A stretch of 34,747 nt of DNA from Roseateles sp. (GCA_019232985.1 JAFAMW010000054.1:1-34747), one strand, 5' to 3'; counted from the stretch's first letter, positions 7,493 through 15,901 are shown. The notes: generated from the letters alone by a model not told the origin. Translations and numbers: made by a program.

Positions 7493-8506
7493 ATGGCACT
7501 CAAAGACCTGCTTCCCGGCAAGCTCGGCTTCGGCACGGCGCCGCTCGGCAATATGTTCCGCGACATCCCCGAGGCCGAGGCGCGCGCGACCGTCGACGCC
7601 GCGTGGAACGACGGCATCCGCTACTTCGACAACGCGCCGTTCTACGGCGCCGGCCTCGCCGAGATCCGCCAGGGCGAGGCGCTCGCCGGCCGGCGCCGCG
7701 ACGACTACGTGATCAGCACCAAGGTCGGCCGCCTGATCCTCGACGAGGTCGAGGACGTGAGCGCGCGCGACCAGGGCGAGAAAGGCGGCGTGTTCCAGCA
7801 CGGCCGTCCGAACAAGATCGTCAACGACTACTCGGAAGACGCGACGCTGCGCTCGATCGAGGACAGCCTCAAGCGCCTGAAGACCGACCGCGTCGAGATC
7901 GTCTGGGTCCACGACGTGGCCCAGGATTTCTACGGCGACGACTGGCTCGGCGTGTTCGAGACCGCGCGCAAGGGCGCGTTCAAGGCGCTCGACCGCCTGC
8001 GCGACGAGGGCGTGATCAAGGCCTGGGGCCTCGGCGTGAACCGCGTCGAGCCGATCGAGCTGCTGCTCGACCTGCAGGGCCCGCGCCCCGACGGCTTCCT
8101 GCTCGCGGGCCGCTACGCGCTGCTAGACCACGAGCGCGCGCTGCAGCGCGTGATGCCCAAGGTCGCCGAGCGCGGCCTCGGCATCGTCGTCGGCGGCCCG
8201 TACAGCTCGGGCGCGCTGGTCGGCGGGCCGAACTTCGAGTACGCACCGGCCAAGCCCGAAATCCTCGCGAAGGTCGCGCGCATCAAGGCGATCGCCGACC
8301 GCCACGGCGTGAGCATGAAATCCGCGGGCCTGCAGTTCGCGCTCGCGCATCCGGCCGTCGCGGCCGTGATCCCGGGCGCGAGCCAGCCGAGCCGCATCGC
8401 CGAGGACCGCGCGGCGCTCGACGCGGCCGTGCCCAAGGACTTCTGGCGCGAGCTGCGCGCGGCCAGCCTCGTCGGCGTGGCCGCGCCGCTGCCCGGCGGG
8501 GCCTGA
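7493..8506 (+). CDS. Aldo/keto reductase
   Basis: A 337-residue cytosolic NAD(P)-dependent oxidoreductase with the AKR TIM-barrel. The catalytic tetrad is visible: D46 and Y51 in YFDNAPFYG, K77 in STKVGR, H140 in WVHD. The C-terminal cofactor region IPGASQPSRIAED is present. The overall pattern (LGFGTAPLGN start, FDNAPFYGAGLAE, long insertion before the histidine) resembles the D-threo-aldose 1-dehydrogenase/pyridoxal 4-dehydrogenase-like branch. The ATG at 7493 has AAGGA at 7482-7486; an upstream TTG-initiated extension is not needed. Divergent from a LysR regulator that likely controls it. A sugar or aldehyde substrate is inferred only at family level. Confidence 0.92.
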   Translation: MALKDLLPGKLGFGTAPLGNMFRDIPEAEARATVDAAWNDGIRYFDNAPFYGAGLAEIRQGEALAGRRRDDYVISTKVGRLILDEVEDVSARDQGEKGGVFQHGRPNKIVNDYSEDATLRSIEDSLKRLKTDRVEIVWVHDVAQDFYGDDWLGVFETARKGAFKALDRLRDEGVIKAWGLGVNRVEPIELLLDLQGPRPDGFLLAGRYALLDHERALQRVMPKVAERGLGIVVGGPYSSGALVGGPNFEYAPAKPEILAKVARIKAIADRHGVSMKSAGLQFALAHPAVAAVIPGASQPSRIAEDRAALDAAVPKDFWRELRAASLVGVAAPLPGGA

Positions 8507-8592
8507 GCGCCGGCGCTGCGCGGCAATCGTAGCGCCAAGCCTGGGCGGCGATTTTCGCGAGGCAGCGCACGCGATCGTCGCCGCGTCCTCGC

Positions 8593-8937
8593 TCACTGGT
8601 TCGACGTCGTCGCCGCGTCGGGCTGCTTGGCTGCGGCGACCTTCTCGCCGTTCTTGGCTTCGAACGAATGCAGCAGCGCGACGTACTGAGTCGACGCGCG
8701 CCGCTCGTTGTAGCGCTTGAGCGCGGCCTGGTAGCGCGGGCTTTCGGTGTCGACGCTCTCGCCGCGGTCGAGGTCGAGCAGACCCGATTCGCGGTAGATC
8801 TCGAGGTCGGCCTGGACCTCGGCGCGCGTGAGCTTGGGACCGAATTGCGCCTGTTGAGGATCGTCCATCGCCTGCGCCATCGCGCTGCCGGCAACGAGGC
8901 CAAGGGCGGAGGCAAGGAGGAGGGTATGCAGCTTCAT
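8593..8937 (-). CDS. DUF4148 domain-containing secreted protein
   Basis: A 114-residue exported protein. Residues 1-21 are a clear Sec signal peptide (MKLHTLLLASALGLVAGSAM, cleavage after AMA). The mature part carries the DUF4148 pattern: LTRAEVQADLEIYRESGLLDL, then SPRYQAALKRYNERRAST. DUF4148 proteins are short, abundant and of unknown function, found mostly in Burkholderiales and often in many copies. The start follows AAAGGT at a suitable distance in the minus-strand leader. Convergent with the aldo/keto reductase and divergent from the next LysR gene; no operon partner. A long overlapping open frame across 8593-11094 is an artefact of GC-rich DNA. Confidence 0.85.
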   Translation of the reverse strand: MKLHTLLLASALGLVAGSAMAQAMDDPQQAQFGPKLTRAEVQADLEIYRESGLLDLDRGESVDTESPRYQAALKRYNERRASTQYVALLHSFEAKNGEKVAAAKQPDAATTSNQ

Positions 8938-9112
8938 GGTGTTGACCTTTCGATTCGAAACATGGATTGGTGAGCCATCGGTGGCGGCTTGGCGGGTGTG
9001 CCGCGGCGCCGATGGAGCAAATCTAGGGGCGCGGGCCGCGAAGAAAAACCGCATCCGCGTCAAAGCGCTGTTGGCCGAAATGGAAGGATCGAGTGCCGGC
9101 TCATAATCCCTC

Positions 9113-9133
9113 GCGGGCATGCCCTCTGCCCGC
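9113..9133 (+). other. Leader hairpin upstream of LysR gene
   Basis: GCGGGCA at 9113-9119 and TGCCCGC at 9127-9133 are reverse complements around a 7-base loop, ending 32 bases before the LysR start. The embedded GGGCATGCCC (9115-9124) is itself palindromic. It could be an operator or an mRNA hairpin; nothing decides between them. Confidence 0.3.
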
Positions 9134-9165
9134 TTGAGGCCTGGCGCCGGGGGAGCGTTCGCACG

Positions 9166-10080
9166 ATGGATCGGATCACCGCGATGAAGACCTTTGTCCG
9201 CGTCGTCGAGGCCGGCACCTTCACCAAGGCCGCCGACACGCTGGACATGCCCAACGCCACGGTCACGCGGCTGATCCAGAGCCTCGAGCAGGAGCTCAAG
9301 GTCCGGCTGCTGCACCGGACCACGCGCTCGGTCACCGTGACGCCCGAGGGCGCGAGCTATTACGAGCGCGTCGTGCGCCTGCTCGCCGAGCTCGCCGACA
9401 TCGAGTCGTCCGCGCGCCAGTCGCTCGCCAAGCCCTCGGGCAAGGTGCGCGTCGACGCGGCGACGGCGATCGCGACGCAGGTCCTGATCCCGGCGCTGCA
9501 CGAGTTCTACGCCGAATACCCGGACGTCGAGGTCGAGCTCGGCGCGAACAACCGGCACGCCGACCTTGTCAGCGAAGGCATCGACTGCGTGATCCGCGCG
9601 GGCGCCGTCAACGAGCAGCTGATGGTCGCGCGGCGCATCGGCGGCTTCGGCTTCCGGACCTGCGCGACGCCCGCGCTGGTCGCGCGCCACGGCACGCCCG
9701 AGACGCCCGAGGACCTCGCGCGCTGGCCGACGGTCGGCATGACCGCCGCGCGCGCGGGCGGCCGCCTGCTGCCGTTCCGCTTCGACGCCGGCACGGGCGG
9801 GAGCGAACCCGCGCTCGCCCACCGCCTCGTCGTCAACGACACCAATTCCTACCTCGCCGCCGGCCTCGCGGGCCTCGGCGCGATCCAGGCGCCGACCTAC
9901 GCGGTCGACGCGGCCATCAAGGCCGGCCGGCTCGTGCCGCTGCTCGAGCGCTGGGGCGCCGGCGTCACGCCGGTCCACGTGATCTACGCGCCGAACCGCT
10001 ACCTGAGCGCGAAGGTGCGCGTGTTCATCGACTGGGTCGTCGCGCTGTTCGAACGCGACGAAACCCTGCGCCGCAGCTAG
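9166..10080 (+). CDS. LysR-family transcriptional regulator (CrgA-like)
   Basis: A 304-residue LysR-type regulator starting MDRITAMKTFVRVVEAGTFT, close in layout to the regulator at 1181-2095. The HTH region (AADTLDMPNATVTRLIQSLE) is followed by LLHRTTRSVTVTPEGASYYE and an effector domain with GKVRVDAATAIATQVLIPAL and IDCVIRAGAVNEQLMVARRI. The ATG at 9166 is chosen because this opening is the family norm. No divergent partner with an obvious shared operator is present: the upstream neighbour is the DUF4148 gene, 228 bp away. Its TAG stop shares a CTAG (10077-10080) with the stop of the convergent ChaC-like fragment. Target genes are unknown. Confidence 0.92.
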   Translation: MDRITAMKTFVRVVEAGTFTKAADTLDMPNATVTRLIQSLEQELKVRLLHRTTRSVTVTPEGASYYERVVRLLAELADIESSARQSLAKPSGKVRVDAATAIATQVLIPALHEFYAEYPDVEVELGANNRHADLVSEGIDCVIRAGAVNEQLMVARRIGGFGFRTCATPALVARHGTPETPEDLARWPTVGMTAARAGGRLLPFRFDAGTGGSEPALAHRLVVNDTNSYLAAGLAGLGAIQAPTYAVDAAIKAGRLVPLLERWGAGVTPVHVIYAPNRYLSAKVRVFIDWVVALFERDETLRRS

Positions 10081-10406
10081 GCCGCGTCGGCGCGCGCGTC
10101 GACCCAGCGCCAGTCGTACGAGCGCGAGCCCATCTCGCGCTGCCACAGCAGGCGCAGCTCGTGCGGCACCTTCGCCGCCGCGATCCGGTAGACGAGGCCG
10201 CGGCACGCGCCGCCGCGGTCGAGCGCGAGCATCGCGCCGGGCGCCTCGGGCGTGCCGCGGCCGATCACGAGGCGCAAGCAGAAGCGCCGGTGCCAGCCGT
10301 GCACGCCGACGAGCTCGCTGCCGAGCGCGTCGAGGGCCGGGTTCCACAGCAGCGAGCCGTAGCCGAACACATATAAATCCTCGGCCGCGTCGTGCATGGC
10401 GAGCAC
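10077..10406 (-). pseudogene. ChaC-like gamma-glutamylcyclotransferase, truncated
   Basis: A 109-residue frame matching the N-terminal half of ChaC, the glutathione-degrading gamma-glutamylcyclotransferase. YVFGYGSLLWNPAL is the substrate-loop motif; HGWHRRFCLR, RGTPEAPGAMLALDRGGACRGLVYRI and LLWQREM (with the catalytic Glu) follow in the right order. Intact ChaC proteins are about 180-230 residues and continue well past this point; here TAG cuts the frame after RWVDARADAA. At the 5' side, ChaC-like sequence (TDAELDDTLAQVLA) extends upstream in the same frame to within a few codons of the TGA ending the GGDEF gene, with no ATG. A GTG at 10404-10406 is the only plausible start. I read it as a remnant; a functional short protein is less likely. 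Confidence 0.65.
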
Positions 10407-10448
10407 CTGCGCGAGCGTGTCGTCGAGCTCGGCGTCGGTGGGCGGGGG

Positions 10449-11417
10449 TCAGGCGGCCAGCGGCTCGGCGCAGGCGGCGAGCTCGATGCGGTCGCGCCCG
10501 CTCGCCTTCGCGCGGTACAGCGCCGTATCGGCGTGCTTGAGCGCGGCGTCGATCGCGCCGCGCGCGCCGACGAGTTCGGTCAGCCCGCCGCTGAGCGTCA
10601 CGCGCACGCCGTCGACGTCGAGCGCGGCGACGTCGACGCGCAGCTGCTGCAGGCGCCGCAACGCGTCGGCGGCGCGCGTGAACGGCAGCACGATCGCGAA
10701 CTCCTCGCCGCCGATGCGGCCGACGACGTCGCTGTCGCGCAGGCCGCGGCGCAGCGCGTGCGCGACGGCCTTGATCACCGCGTCGCCGGCCGCGTGGCCA
10801 TGCCGGTCGTTGACGCGCTTGAAATGGTCGATGTCGACGATCGCGACGCACAGCCCGCCCTGCTGGCGCGCGACGAGGCGCCTGATCCGCTCGGCCTCCT
10901 GCAGGAACGCACGGCGGTTCAGCAGGCCGCTCAGGTCGTCGAGCGTCGCGAGCCGCGTCATCTGCGCGAGCGCCGCGCTGAGGTCGAGCTTGGCCTGGCG
11001 CAGCGAGAGCAGGTTCATCGCCTGCCGCGCGAGGCCGCGCAGCAGCTGCAGCTGGGTTTCGCTGAGCGGGCGCTTGACCGCGTCGGTGATGCACAGCGTG
11101 CCGAGCTTGCGGCCGTCGTCGGTCTTGATCAGCGCGCCCGCGTAGGTCACGATCGTCGCGTCGCGGCGCCGCAGCGCGATCGCGCGCGTGCGCGGGTCGG
11201 CGTAGACGTCCTCGGCGACGAGCATCTCCTCCTCCTCGAGTGCGCGCGCGCAGAACGACTCCTCCTTGCCGCGCGCGTGCGCGGTCTCGGCGAGCGTGAC
11301 GAAGGCCTTGGGCATGCCGGTCACGAGCGCGGCCATGCGGGTCAGCAGGCTCAGGTCGGCGTTGACGGCGTCTTCCTCGTCGAGCGGGTCGGCGAGCCGT
11401 TGGCTGGGCGGATTCAT
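10449..11417 (-). CDS. GAF-GGDEF diguanylate cyclase
   Basis: A 322-residue cytoplasmic signalling enzyme expected to make cyclic di-GMP from two GTP. Residues about 20-145 form a GAF sensor domain, seen in PKAFVTLAE, the central ED(V)YADPRTR and KLGTLCITD. A GGDEF domain follows (155-315): LDDLSGLLNRRAF, VDIDHFKRVND, then the active-site GGEEF at 236-240. The inhibitory I-site RDSD (227-230) sits five residues before it, so product inhibition is expected. The ATG at 11417 has AAGGAG upstream; the open frame continues further but without homology. The TGA stop is in the same frame as the ChaC-like remnant that follows. Confidence 0.92.
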   Translation of the reverse strand: MNPPSQRLADPLDEEDAVNADLSLLTRMAALVTGMPKAFVTLAETAHARGKEESFCARALEEEEMLVAEDVYADPRTRAIALRRRDATIVTYAGALIKTDDGRKLGTLCITDAVKRPLSETQLQLLRGLARQAMNLLSLRQAKLDLSAALAQMTRLATLDDLSGLLNRRAFLQEAERIRRLVARQQGGLCVAIVDIDHFKRVNDRHGHAAGDAVIKAVAHALRRGLRDSDVVGRIGGEEFAIVLPFTRAADALRRLQQLRVDVAALDVDGVRVTLSGGLTELVGARGAIDAALKHADTALYRAKASGRDRIELAACAEPLAA

Positions 11418-11525
11418 CGCGAAGCTCCTTGGGCAGGGCTCTCTGAAACGCATGGCGCGACTGTAGACATCGGCCCTCCGCGGAAAAACAGGGCGGGCTT
11501 CAAAACGCTTTTGGCGCTCCTGCAA

Positions 11526-11919
11526 TAGTCGGCTCGCCCGGGCCCCGGCGCCAACCTACGCGAAGCCCACAGGTTCTCGACCTCGCAGCCATGAGGCGCC
11601 GACGCGCGGCGCGGATCATCGCGGCATGGATGTAACCGACGCGGCCGCGCCGCGCAGCGGGCCTGATGCGCGGGGCGCTCACGGCGCTGTTCGACTGGAG
11701 CTTCGCGACGCTCGCGCTGCACCGCTTCGAGGCGCAGATCCATCCGGCCAAGCAGGCCTCGCGCGCGATCAGGCGCCCGGCAGCGTGTCGCTGAACTCGT
11801 AGCAATGCTGGCCGCACCGGCCGTGCGCATCTGGCCCAGCGTGACGGCCTTGAGCTCGCCGTCGATCTGCTTGTCGATGCTCATGCGGCCGAGCAGGCTC
11901 GCCGCGTCGGCGCCGTCGC
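11526..11919. other. Gene-debris spacer
   Basis: No intact gene is seen between the GGDEF gene leader and the DUF1501 gene. The stretch contains a broken GNAT-like fragment on the plus strand (listed separately) and, on the minus strand from 11885, a short frame beginning MSIDKQIDGELKAVTLGQMR. That frame seems to continue in a shifted frame as CGQHCYEFSDTLPGA, ending at 11769. The second piece is not assignable to a family. The pattern suggests decayed genes at a rearrangement point. Confidence 0.4.
11666..11794 (+). pseudogene. GNAT acetyltransferase fragment
   Basis: A 42-codon frame reads ALTALFDWSFATLALHRFEA then QIHPAKQASRAI. This matches the segment of RimJ-like GNAT N-acetyltransferases usually read as LRALLDWAFxxLxLHRVEAxxxPxNxAS, just before the acetyl-CoA-binding end of the fold. 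The N-terminal half and the C-terminal GFxxEG part are missing, and the frame ends at TGA 11792-11794. It is too short to fold or work, so it is scored as a remnant. The call rests on motif resemblance only. Confidence 0.5.
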
Positions 11920-13182
11920 TCAGGCCGTGCGCAGCAGCGCCGCGCCGCGCCACGCGCTCCAGCGCTCGTGCTCGGCCGGGAAGACCTGCGCGAGCTGCGC
12001 GTCGCCGAGGCCGAGGTGGCGCTGCGCGATGTTCGCGAGCACCGAGCGGAAGTCGCTGACCACCGCGAGGTCGCGACCGTCGGCGAGCGCGGCCGTATCC
12101 AGGCCCGGCCATTCGCCGTGCACATGGCCGCCGTTGACGGGGCCGCCGAGCAGCCACATCACGTTGCCGCGGCCGTGGTCGGTGCCATGCGTGCCGTTCT
12201 CGCGCACGGTGCGGCCGAACTCGCTCATGACGACGACGACGGTGTTGTCGAGCGCCGGGCCGAGGCCCTGGGCGAGCGCGTCGAGGCCGCGGCCGAGCGC
12301 CGCGAGCTTGCCCGCGAGCTGGCCCTTCGCGCCGCCCTGGTTGATATGGGTGTCCCAGCCGCCGACCGAGGTGAACGCGAGCTGCGTGTGCGGGTCGCGC
12401 TGGATCAGCCGGCCGAGGCGCTGCGCGTCGGCCGCGAAGCCGCTCGCCGACGGCGCGCCGCGGTCGATGCGCGGGTCCATGCCCGTCTTGTCGTCGCCGC
12501 CGGTCGCCGCGTCCGCTGCCATGCTGCGCTGCATCTCGCCGCGGCCCTCGGTCGCCGCGTCGAAGGTATGGCCGAGCTGCGAATCCTTCGCGTACATGCT
12601 TGCGAGCGCGGCCTGCATGCGCGGGTCGTCGATCGCCTCGTGCGCGAAGGCCTTGGGTCCGAGGCCGAGGCTCGCGACCTCGGCCGTGCCGCTGAAGATG
12701 CGCGGCAGCGTCGCGCCCATGTTCACGGCGCGCGTCGGCGCGGCCGGGCCCGGCAGCGCCTGGAGCAGGCGGTTGAGCCAGCCGTCGCCGGTGCTCTTGA
12801 GGCCCGGCGTGCCCGATTCCATATAGTCTTGCGCGTCGAAATGCGAGCGCGTCGGGTCGGGCGAGCCGCTCGCGTGGACGAAGCCGAGCTGGCCGCGCTG
12901 CCAATAAGGCAGCAAGGGGCTCAGCGCCGGGTTCAGGCCGAACAGGCCGTCGAGCTGCAGCAGACTCGCGTCGCCGCCGCCCGGCGCGGCGAGGCGGATC
13001 GTGTCGCGCGACTGCGCGTAATGCGGGTCGCCGTAGGGCGCGACGATGCTCAGGCCGTCGACGGCGCCGCGCAGCATCACGACGACGAGCTTGTTTTGCG
13101 TCGGCGCGGCTGCGCGCGCGACGGCGGTGGCGCCGGACAGCCAGGTCCAGCCGGCGAGTTGGAGCAAGTGGCGTCGCTGCAT
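11920..13182 (-). CDS. DUF1501 domain-containing exported protein
   Basis: A 420-residue DUF1501 protein, a member of the alkaline-phosphatase-like/sulfatase-like superfamily with no established reaction. MQRRHLLQLAGWTWLSG with ARA near residue 24 looks like a Tat-type export signal (RR followed by a hydrophobic stretch). Family landmarks are LVVVMLRGAVDGLSIVAPYGDPHY, SHFDAQDYMESG, VGGWDTHINQGG, VVVMSEFGRTVREN and TDHGRGNVMWLLGG; the conserved D and H residues in these are presumed metal ligands. The ATG is one base from the DUF1800 stop, and GAGG inside the DUF1800 end serves as its ribosome-binding site, so the two are translationally coupled. DUF1800-DUF1501 pairs are widespread in bacteria, which suggests a joint periplasmic role. 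Confidence 0.92.
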   Translation of the reverse strand: MQRRHLLQLAGWTWLSGATAVARAAAPTQNKLVVVMLRGAVDGLSIVAPYGDPHYAQSRDTIRLAAPGGGDASLLQLDGLFGLNPALSPLLPYWQRGQLGFVHASGSPDPTRSHFDAQDYMESGTPGLKSTGDGWLNRLLQALPGPAAPTRAVNMGATLPRIFSGTAEVASLGLGPKAFAHEAIDDPRMQAALASMYAKDSQLGHTFDAATEGRGEMQRSMAADAATGGDDKTGMDPRIDRGAPSASGFAADAQRLGRLIQRDPHTQLAFTSVGGWDTHINQGGAKGQLAGKLAALGRGLDALAQGLGPALDNTVVVVMSEFGRTVRENGTHGTDHGRGNVMWLLGGPVNGGHVHGEWPGLDTAALADGRDLAVVSDFRSVLANIAQRHLGLGDAQLAQVFPAEHERWSAWRGAALLRTA

Positions 13183-13183
13183 A

Positions 13184-14779
13184 TCAAAACCTCATGAAGT
13201 CAGGACTGCCGAGCAGCAAGGGCGTGCGCAGGTCCGGCGTCGCGCCGCGCACGCTCGCGATCGTCGACGCGCTGAGCAGCGGGCCCAGCGTCGCGAGCAC
13301 CATGTCGGACTCGCGCGTCGCGAGCGCCGGGCGCTTGTCGAAGCGCTTGTTGAGCGTCTGCGCGAGCTGCACGCGCTGGGTCAGCGCCTCGGGGTTCTGC
13401 CAGGCCGCGGCCGTGTTCTTGTAGCCGTCGGGCGTGACCGAGCCGTACAGCGGCATGCCGGCCTGGTTCAGCGCGCCGAGCAGCGGCTGGACCTCGCGCG
13501 GCAGCGTGTCGGCGAGCGCCATGTCGGCCGGCGCGAGCACGCGCAGGCTCGACAGCACATAGCGGTACGGCGACTTGAACTTCGCGCGGAAGGCCTCGCG
13601 CGACCAGAACTCGTCGGACTGCACGAGCTCCTGCATCACGTCGCGCAGCTGGGTGCGCGAGTCCTTCGCCGCGATGAAGCGGTCGGCGAGGCGCTGCACG
13701 AGCGCGGGCGGCGGCTCGTCGGCGACGAAGGCCTGGGCGAGCTGGAAGCCGATATGGCGCGCGGTGCTCGGGTGCGCGGCGAGCACGTCGAGCGCCATCT
13801 CGCCCTCGCCCTGGCCGTTCGGCTCGACCGTGCGGCCGAGCCAGTGCTTGCGGCCCTGGTCGTGGCGCTGGTCGACGAAGCGGAACAGCGACGCGCCGTC
13901 GCCCCAGCTAGGCTTGGGGTCGAAGGTCCAGCCCGTGAGCATGCGCGCGAGCTCGGTCACGTCGCGCTGGGTGTAGCCGCCGTCGACGCCGAGCGTGTGC
14001 AGCTCCATCAGCTCGCGCGCGTAGTTCTCGTTGAGGCCGTTCGCCTGCTTGGGGTTGGCCGGCCTGGAGGCGCCGAAGCGGCCGCGCGGGTGGAAGTTGG
14101 CCGCGACGCTCTGCGCGTTGTCGAGGTAGAACAGCATCGCCGGGTGCTTGGCCGTCGCGCCGAGCATGGCGCGGAAGCTGCCGAACACGTTCGGGCGGAT
14201 CGCCTCGCGCTCGTAGCTGCCGACCCACACCGACACCGGCCCCTTGCCCGCGTAGACGTTGAAGTGGTTGAACCAGAAGTCGACGAGCACTTCCTCGAGC
14301 TGGGCCGGGCTCGCGAGCGCGCGCAGCAGGCGCTGCTCGCTCGCCTGGATCACGACCGGACGCACGAGCTCGCGGCGCGGGTTTGGGGCCGCTTTGTCGT
14401 CCTTGTCGTCGGCCTTGTCGCCGTCCGTCTGCGCCTTCTTGAGCTCGCGCTCGAGCTGCTGGGCGCGGCGGAAGCGCTCGTAGAGTTCGCCCTGGTCGAG
14501 CCTGGCCGTGTCCTCGGCCGCGAGGCGCTGGTCGAGCGCGTCCGGCAGGTCGATGCGCGCGCCCTGCAGCTGCGCGCCGAGAAAGCCCTTGAGCCAGGCC
14601 CCCGGGCCCTGCGCGAGGATGGTCTCGCTGTCGGCCGGGCGCGGGCCGAAGCCGAGGCGCTCGAGCGCGTGCAGCGCGCGCTCCTGGTCGCCGAGCGGGG
14701 CGGCCGCGTCGGCGGCCCAGACCCCGCGCATCCAGGGCGTTAGCAGTGCGGCCGCGAGGCCTTGTCGGCGCGTCATCAT
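13184..14779 (-). CDS. DUF1800 domain-containing exported protein
   Basis: A 531-residue DUF1800 protein. The N-terminus MMTRRQGLAAALLTPWMRGV with AADA resembles a Tat or Sec signal. Family landmarks run in order: RALHALERLGFGPRP, LEEVLVDFWFNHFNVY, GSYEREAIRPNVFGSFRAML, NENYARELMELHTLGVDGGY, VTELARMLTGWTF and a C-terminal PLYGSVTPDGY with W. A lysine- and aspartate-rich linker (KKAQTDGDKADDKDDK) interrupts the N-terminal part. GGAGG at 14788-14792 supports the start; the ATG at 14776 is equally possible. First gene of a two-gene unit with DUF1501. Biochemical function is unknown for the family. Confidence 0.92.
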   Translation of the reverse strand: MMTRRQGLAAALLTPWMRGVWAADAAAPLGDQERALHALERLGFGPRPADSETILAQGPGAWLKGFLGAQLQGARIDLPDALDQRLAAEDTARLDQGELYERFRRAQQLERELKKAQTDGDKADDKDDKAAPNPRRELVRPVVIQASEQRLLRALASPAQLEEVLVDFWFNHFNVYAGKGPVSVWVGSYEREAIRPNVFGSFRAMLGATAKHPAMLFYLDNAQSVAANFHPRGRFGASRPANPKQANGLNENYARELMELHTLGVDGGYTQRDVTELARMLTGWTFDPKPSWGDGASLFRFVDQRHDQGRKHWLGRTVEPNGQGEGEMALDVLAAHPSTARHIGFQLAQAFVADEPPPALVQRLADRFIAAKDSRTQLRDVMQELVQSDEFWSREAFRAKFKSPYRYVLSSLRVLAPADMALADTLPREVQPLLGALNQAGMPLYGSVTPDGYKNTAAAWQNPEALTQRVQLAQTLNKRFDKRPALATRESDMVLATLGPLLSASTIASVRGATPDLRTPLLLGSPDFMRF

Positions 14780-14884
14780 CGGGTCATCCTCCGGTCAGCA
14801 TCGTGCACCGGCGCGGGCTTCAGCTGTGTGTCGCCGCCGCAAAGACAGATGAAACCGAGTGCATCAGTTCACGCCCCGCGCCGT

Positions 14885-15877
14885 TCAGCGCAGCTGCAGC
14901 AGCAGGCCCCAGTACTGCTGGTTGAGGTCGGACTTCCGGCAGCCCGGGTCGGCGCTGCAGACCGGGCCGTTCGGGCCGAGGCTGCGCGCGTTCGCGCCGA
15001 CCAGGTGGCGCGTCGAGAGATGGCCGTCGGCGTCGAGCATCAGGCGGCGCCACGTCACCGACTGCTCGACGTTGCCGCCGATGCTCTCGAGCTTGCTCGC
15101 CGCGCGGTCGACCTTGACGATCAGGTCGCAGTGCGACTTCACGTGGCCGTCGAGCTCGTCCCTGTGCGCCATCCAGTCGGCGTAGGAGCGCAGCGGCTCG
15201 GCCGCGCGGCCGTAGCAGATCAGGTCGCCGACGCGCGGCACGGTATGGCGCACGTCGCAGGCGCGGTAGGCGTAGCCGGGCTGCTGCTCGAGCGCGGGCT
15301 TGATGTAGACCGCGTGGGCCGACGCATAGTGGAACTCCTGCTCGCTCAGGCCGGCCTGGTCCATCAGGTAGGAGATGAACGCGGCCGACCACGGGGTGTC
15401 GGAGATCGTCGCGCGGATCACGGCCTCGCGGAAGATCTCGTCGGCGGCGGCGTCATAGCCGGGCTCGCCGGGCTTGGGCAGCTTCGCGAAGGCCTCGCGC
15501 AGCGTCGTCATGCGGCTGCGCTCGGCCTGAGCCGGGTCGTCGACCAGGCCCTGCGCCCAGGTGATGCGACGCATCTCGAGCGTGCCCGGCTGGTGCCGGT
15601 CGAGCGTCTGCCAGTAGCGCCAGACGCGGCGCCACGCGTAGCGGTCGTCGGGGCTCGGCTCGCTCAGGCGCTCGGTCTCGACCTCGTCGTTGCCGAACTT
15701 CCAGATCCGCCCCTGCGCGTCGATGCGGTGGCCGACGAACTGCTGGTACTCGCCGGTCGCGATCGCGACGAGCTTCTCGGCGCGGTTGGAGACCGGCCCC
15801 GGGTCCGCGCAGCTTTGCGCGAACGCCGGGGCGGCGTTCAGGCAGGCGATGGCGAACAGCAGGCGGAGCAGCTTCAT
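14885..15877 (-). CDS. DUF2272 domain-containing exported protein
   Basis: A 330-residue protein with a Sec signal peptide (MKLLRLLFAIACLNAAPAFA, cleavage before QSC). The DUF2272 part covers about residues 110-320: DTPWSAAFISYLMDQAGL, FHYASAHAVYI, PRVGDLICYGR, and DGHVKSHCDLIVKVD. DUF2272 resembles the NlpC/P60-CHAP cysteine-peptidase fold, and the conserved SAAF, GDLIxY and H-C-D positions fit that fold, but hydrolase activity is inference. Extra cysteines near the end (CSADPGCRKS) may form a disulfide. It lies 24 bp downstream of priA on the same strand, possibly cotranscribed with it, and convergent to no gene. Confidence 0.83.
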   Translation of the reverse strand: MKLLRLLFAIACLNAAPAFAQSCADPGPVSNRAEKLVAIATGEYQQFVGHRIDAQGRIWKFGNDEVETERLSEPSPDDRYAWRRVWRYWQTLDRHQPGTLEMRRITWAQGLVDDPAQAERSRMTTLREAFAKLPKPGEPGYDAAADEIFREAVIRATISDTPWSAAFISYLMDQAGLSEQEFHYASAHAVYIKPALEQQPGYAYRACDVRHTVPRVGDLICYGRAAEPLRSYADWMAHRDELDGHVKSHCDLIVKVDRAASKLESIGGNVEQSVTWRRLMLDADGHLSTRHLVGANARSLGPNGPVCSADPGCRKSDLNQQYWGLLLQLR

Positions 15878-15901
15878 GGTGACGCGGTCTCGGGTGGGGG
15901 T

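Noticed and set aside
8593..11094. An 833-codon minus-strand frame ending in the DUF4148 protein
   Set aside because: Only the last 114 residues, from the signal peptide onward, resemble a protein; the rest runs antisense to the LysR gene and out of frame with GGDEF.
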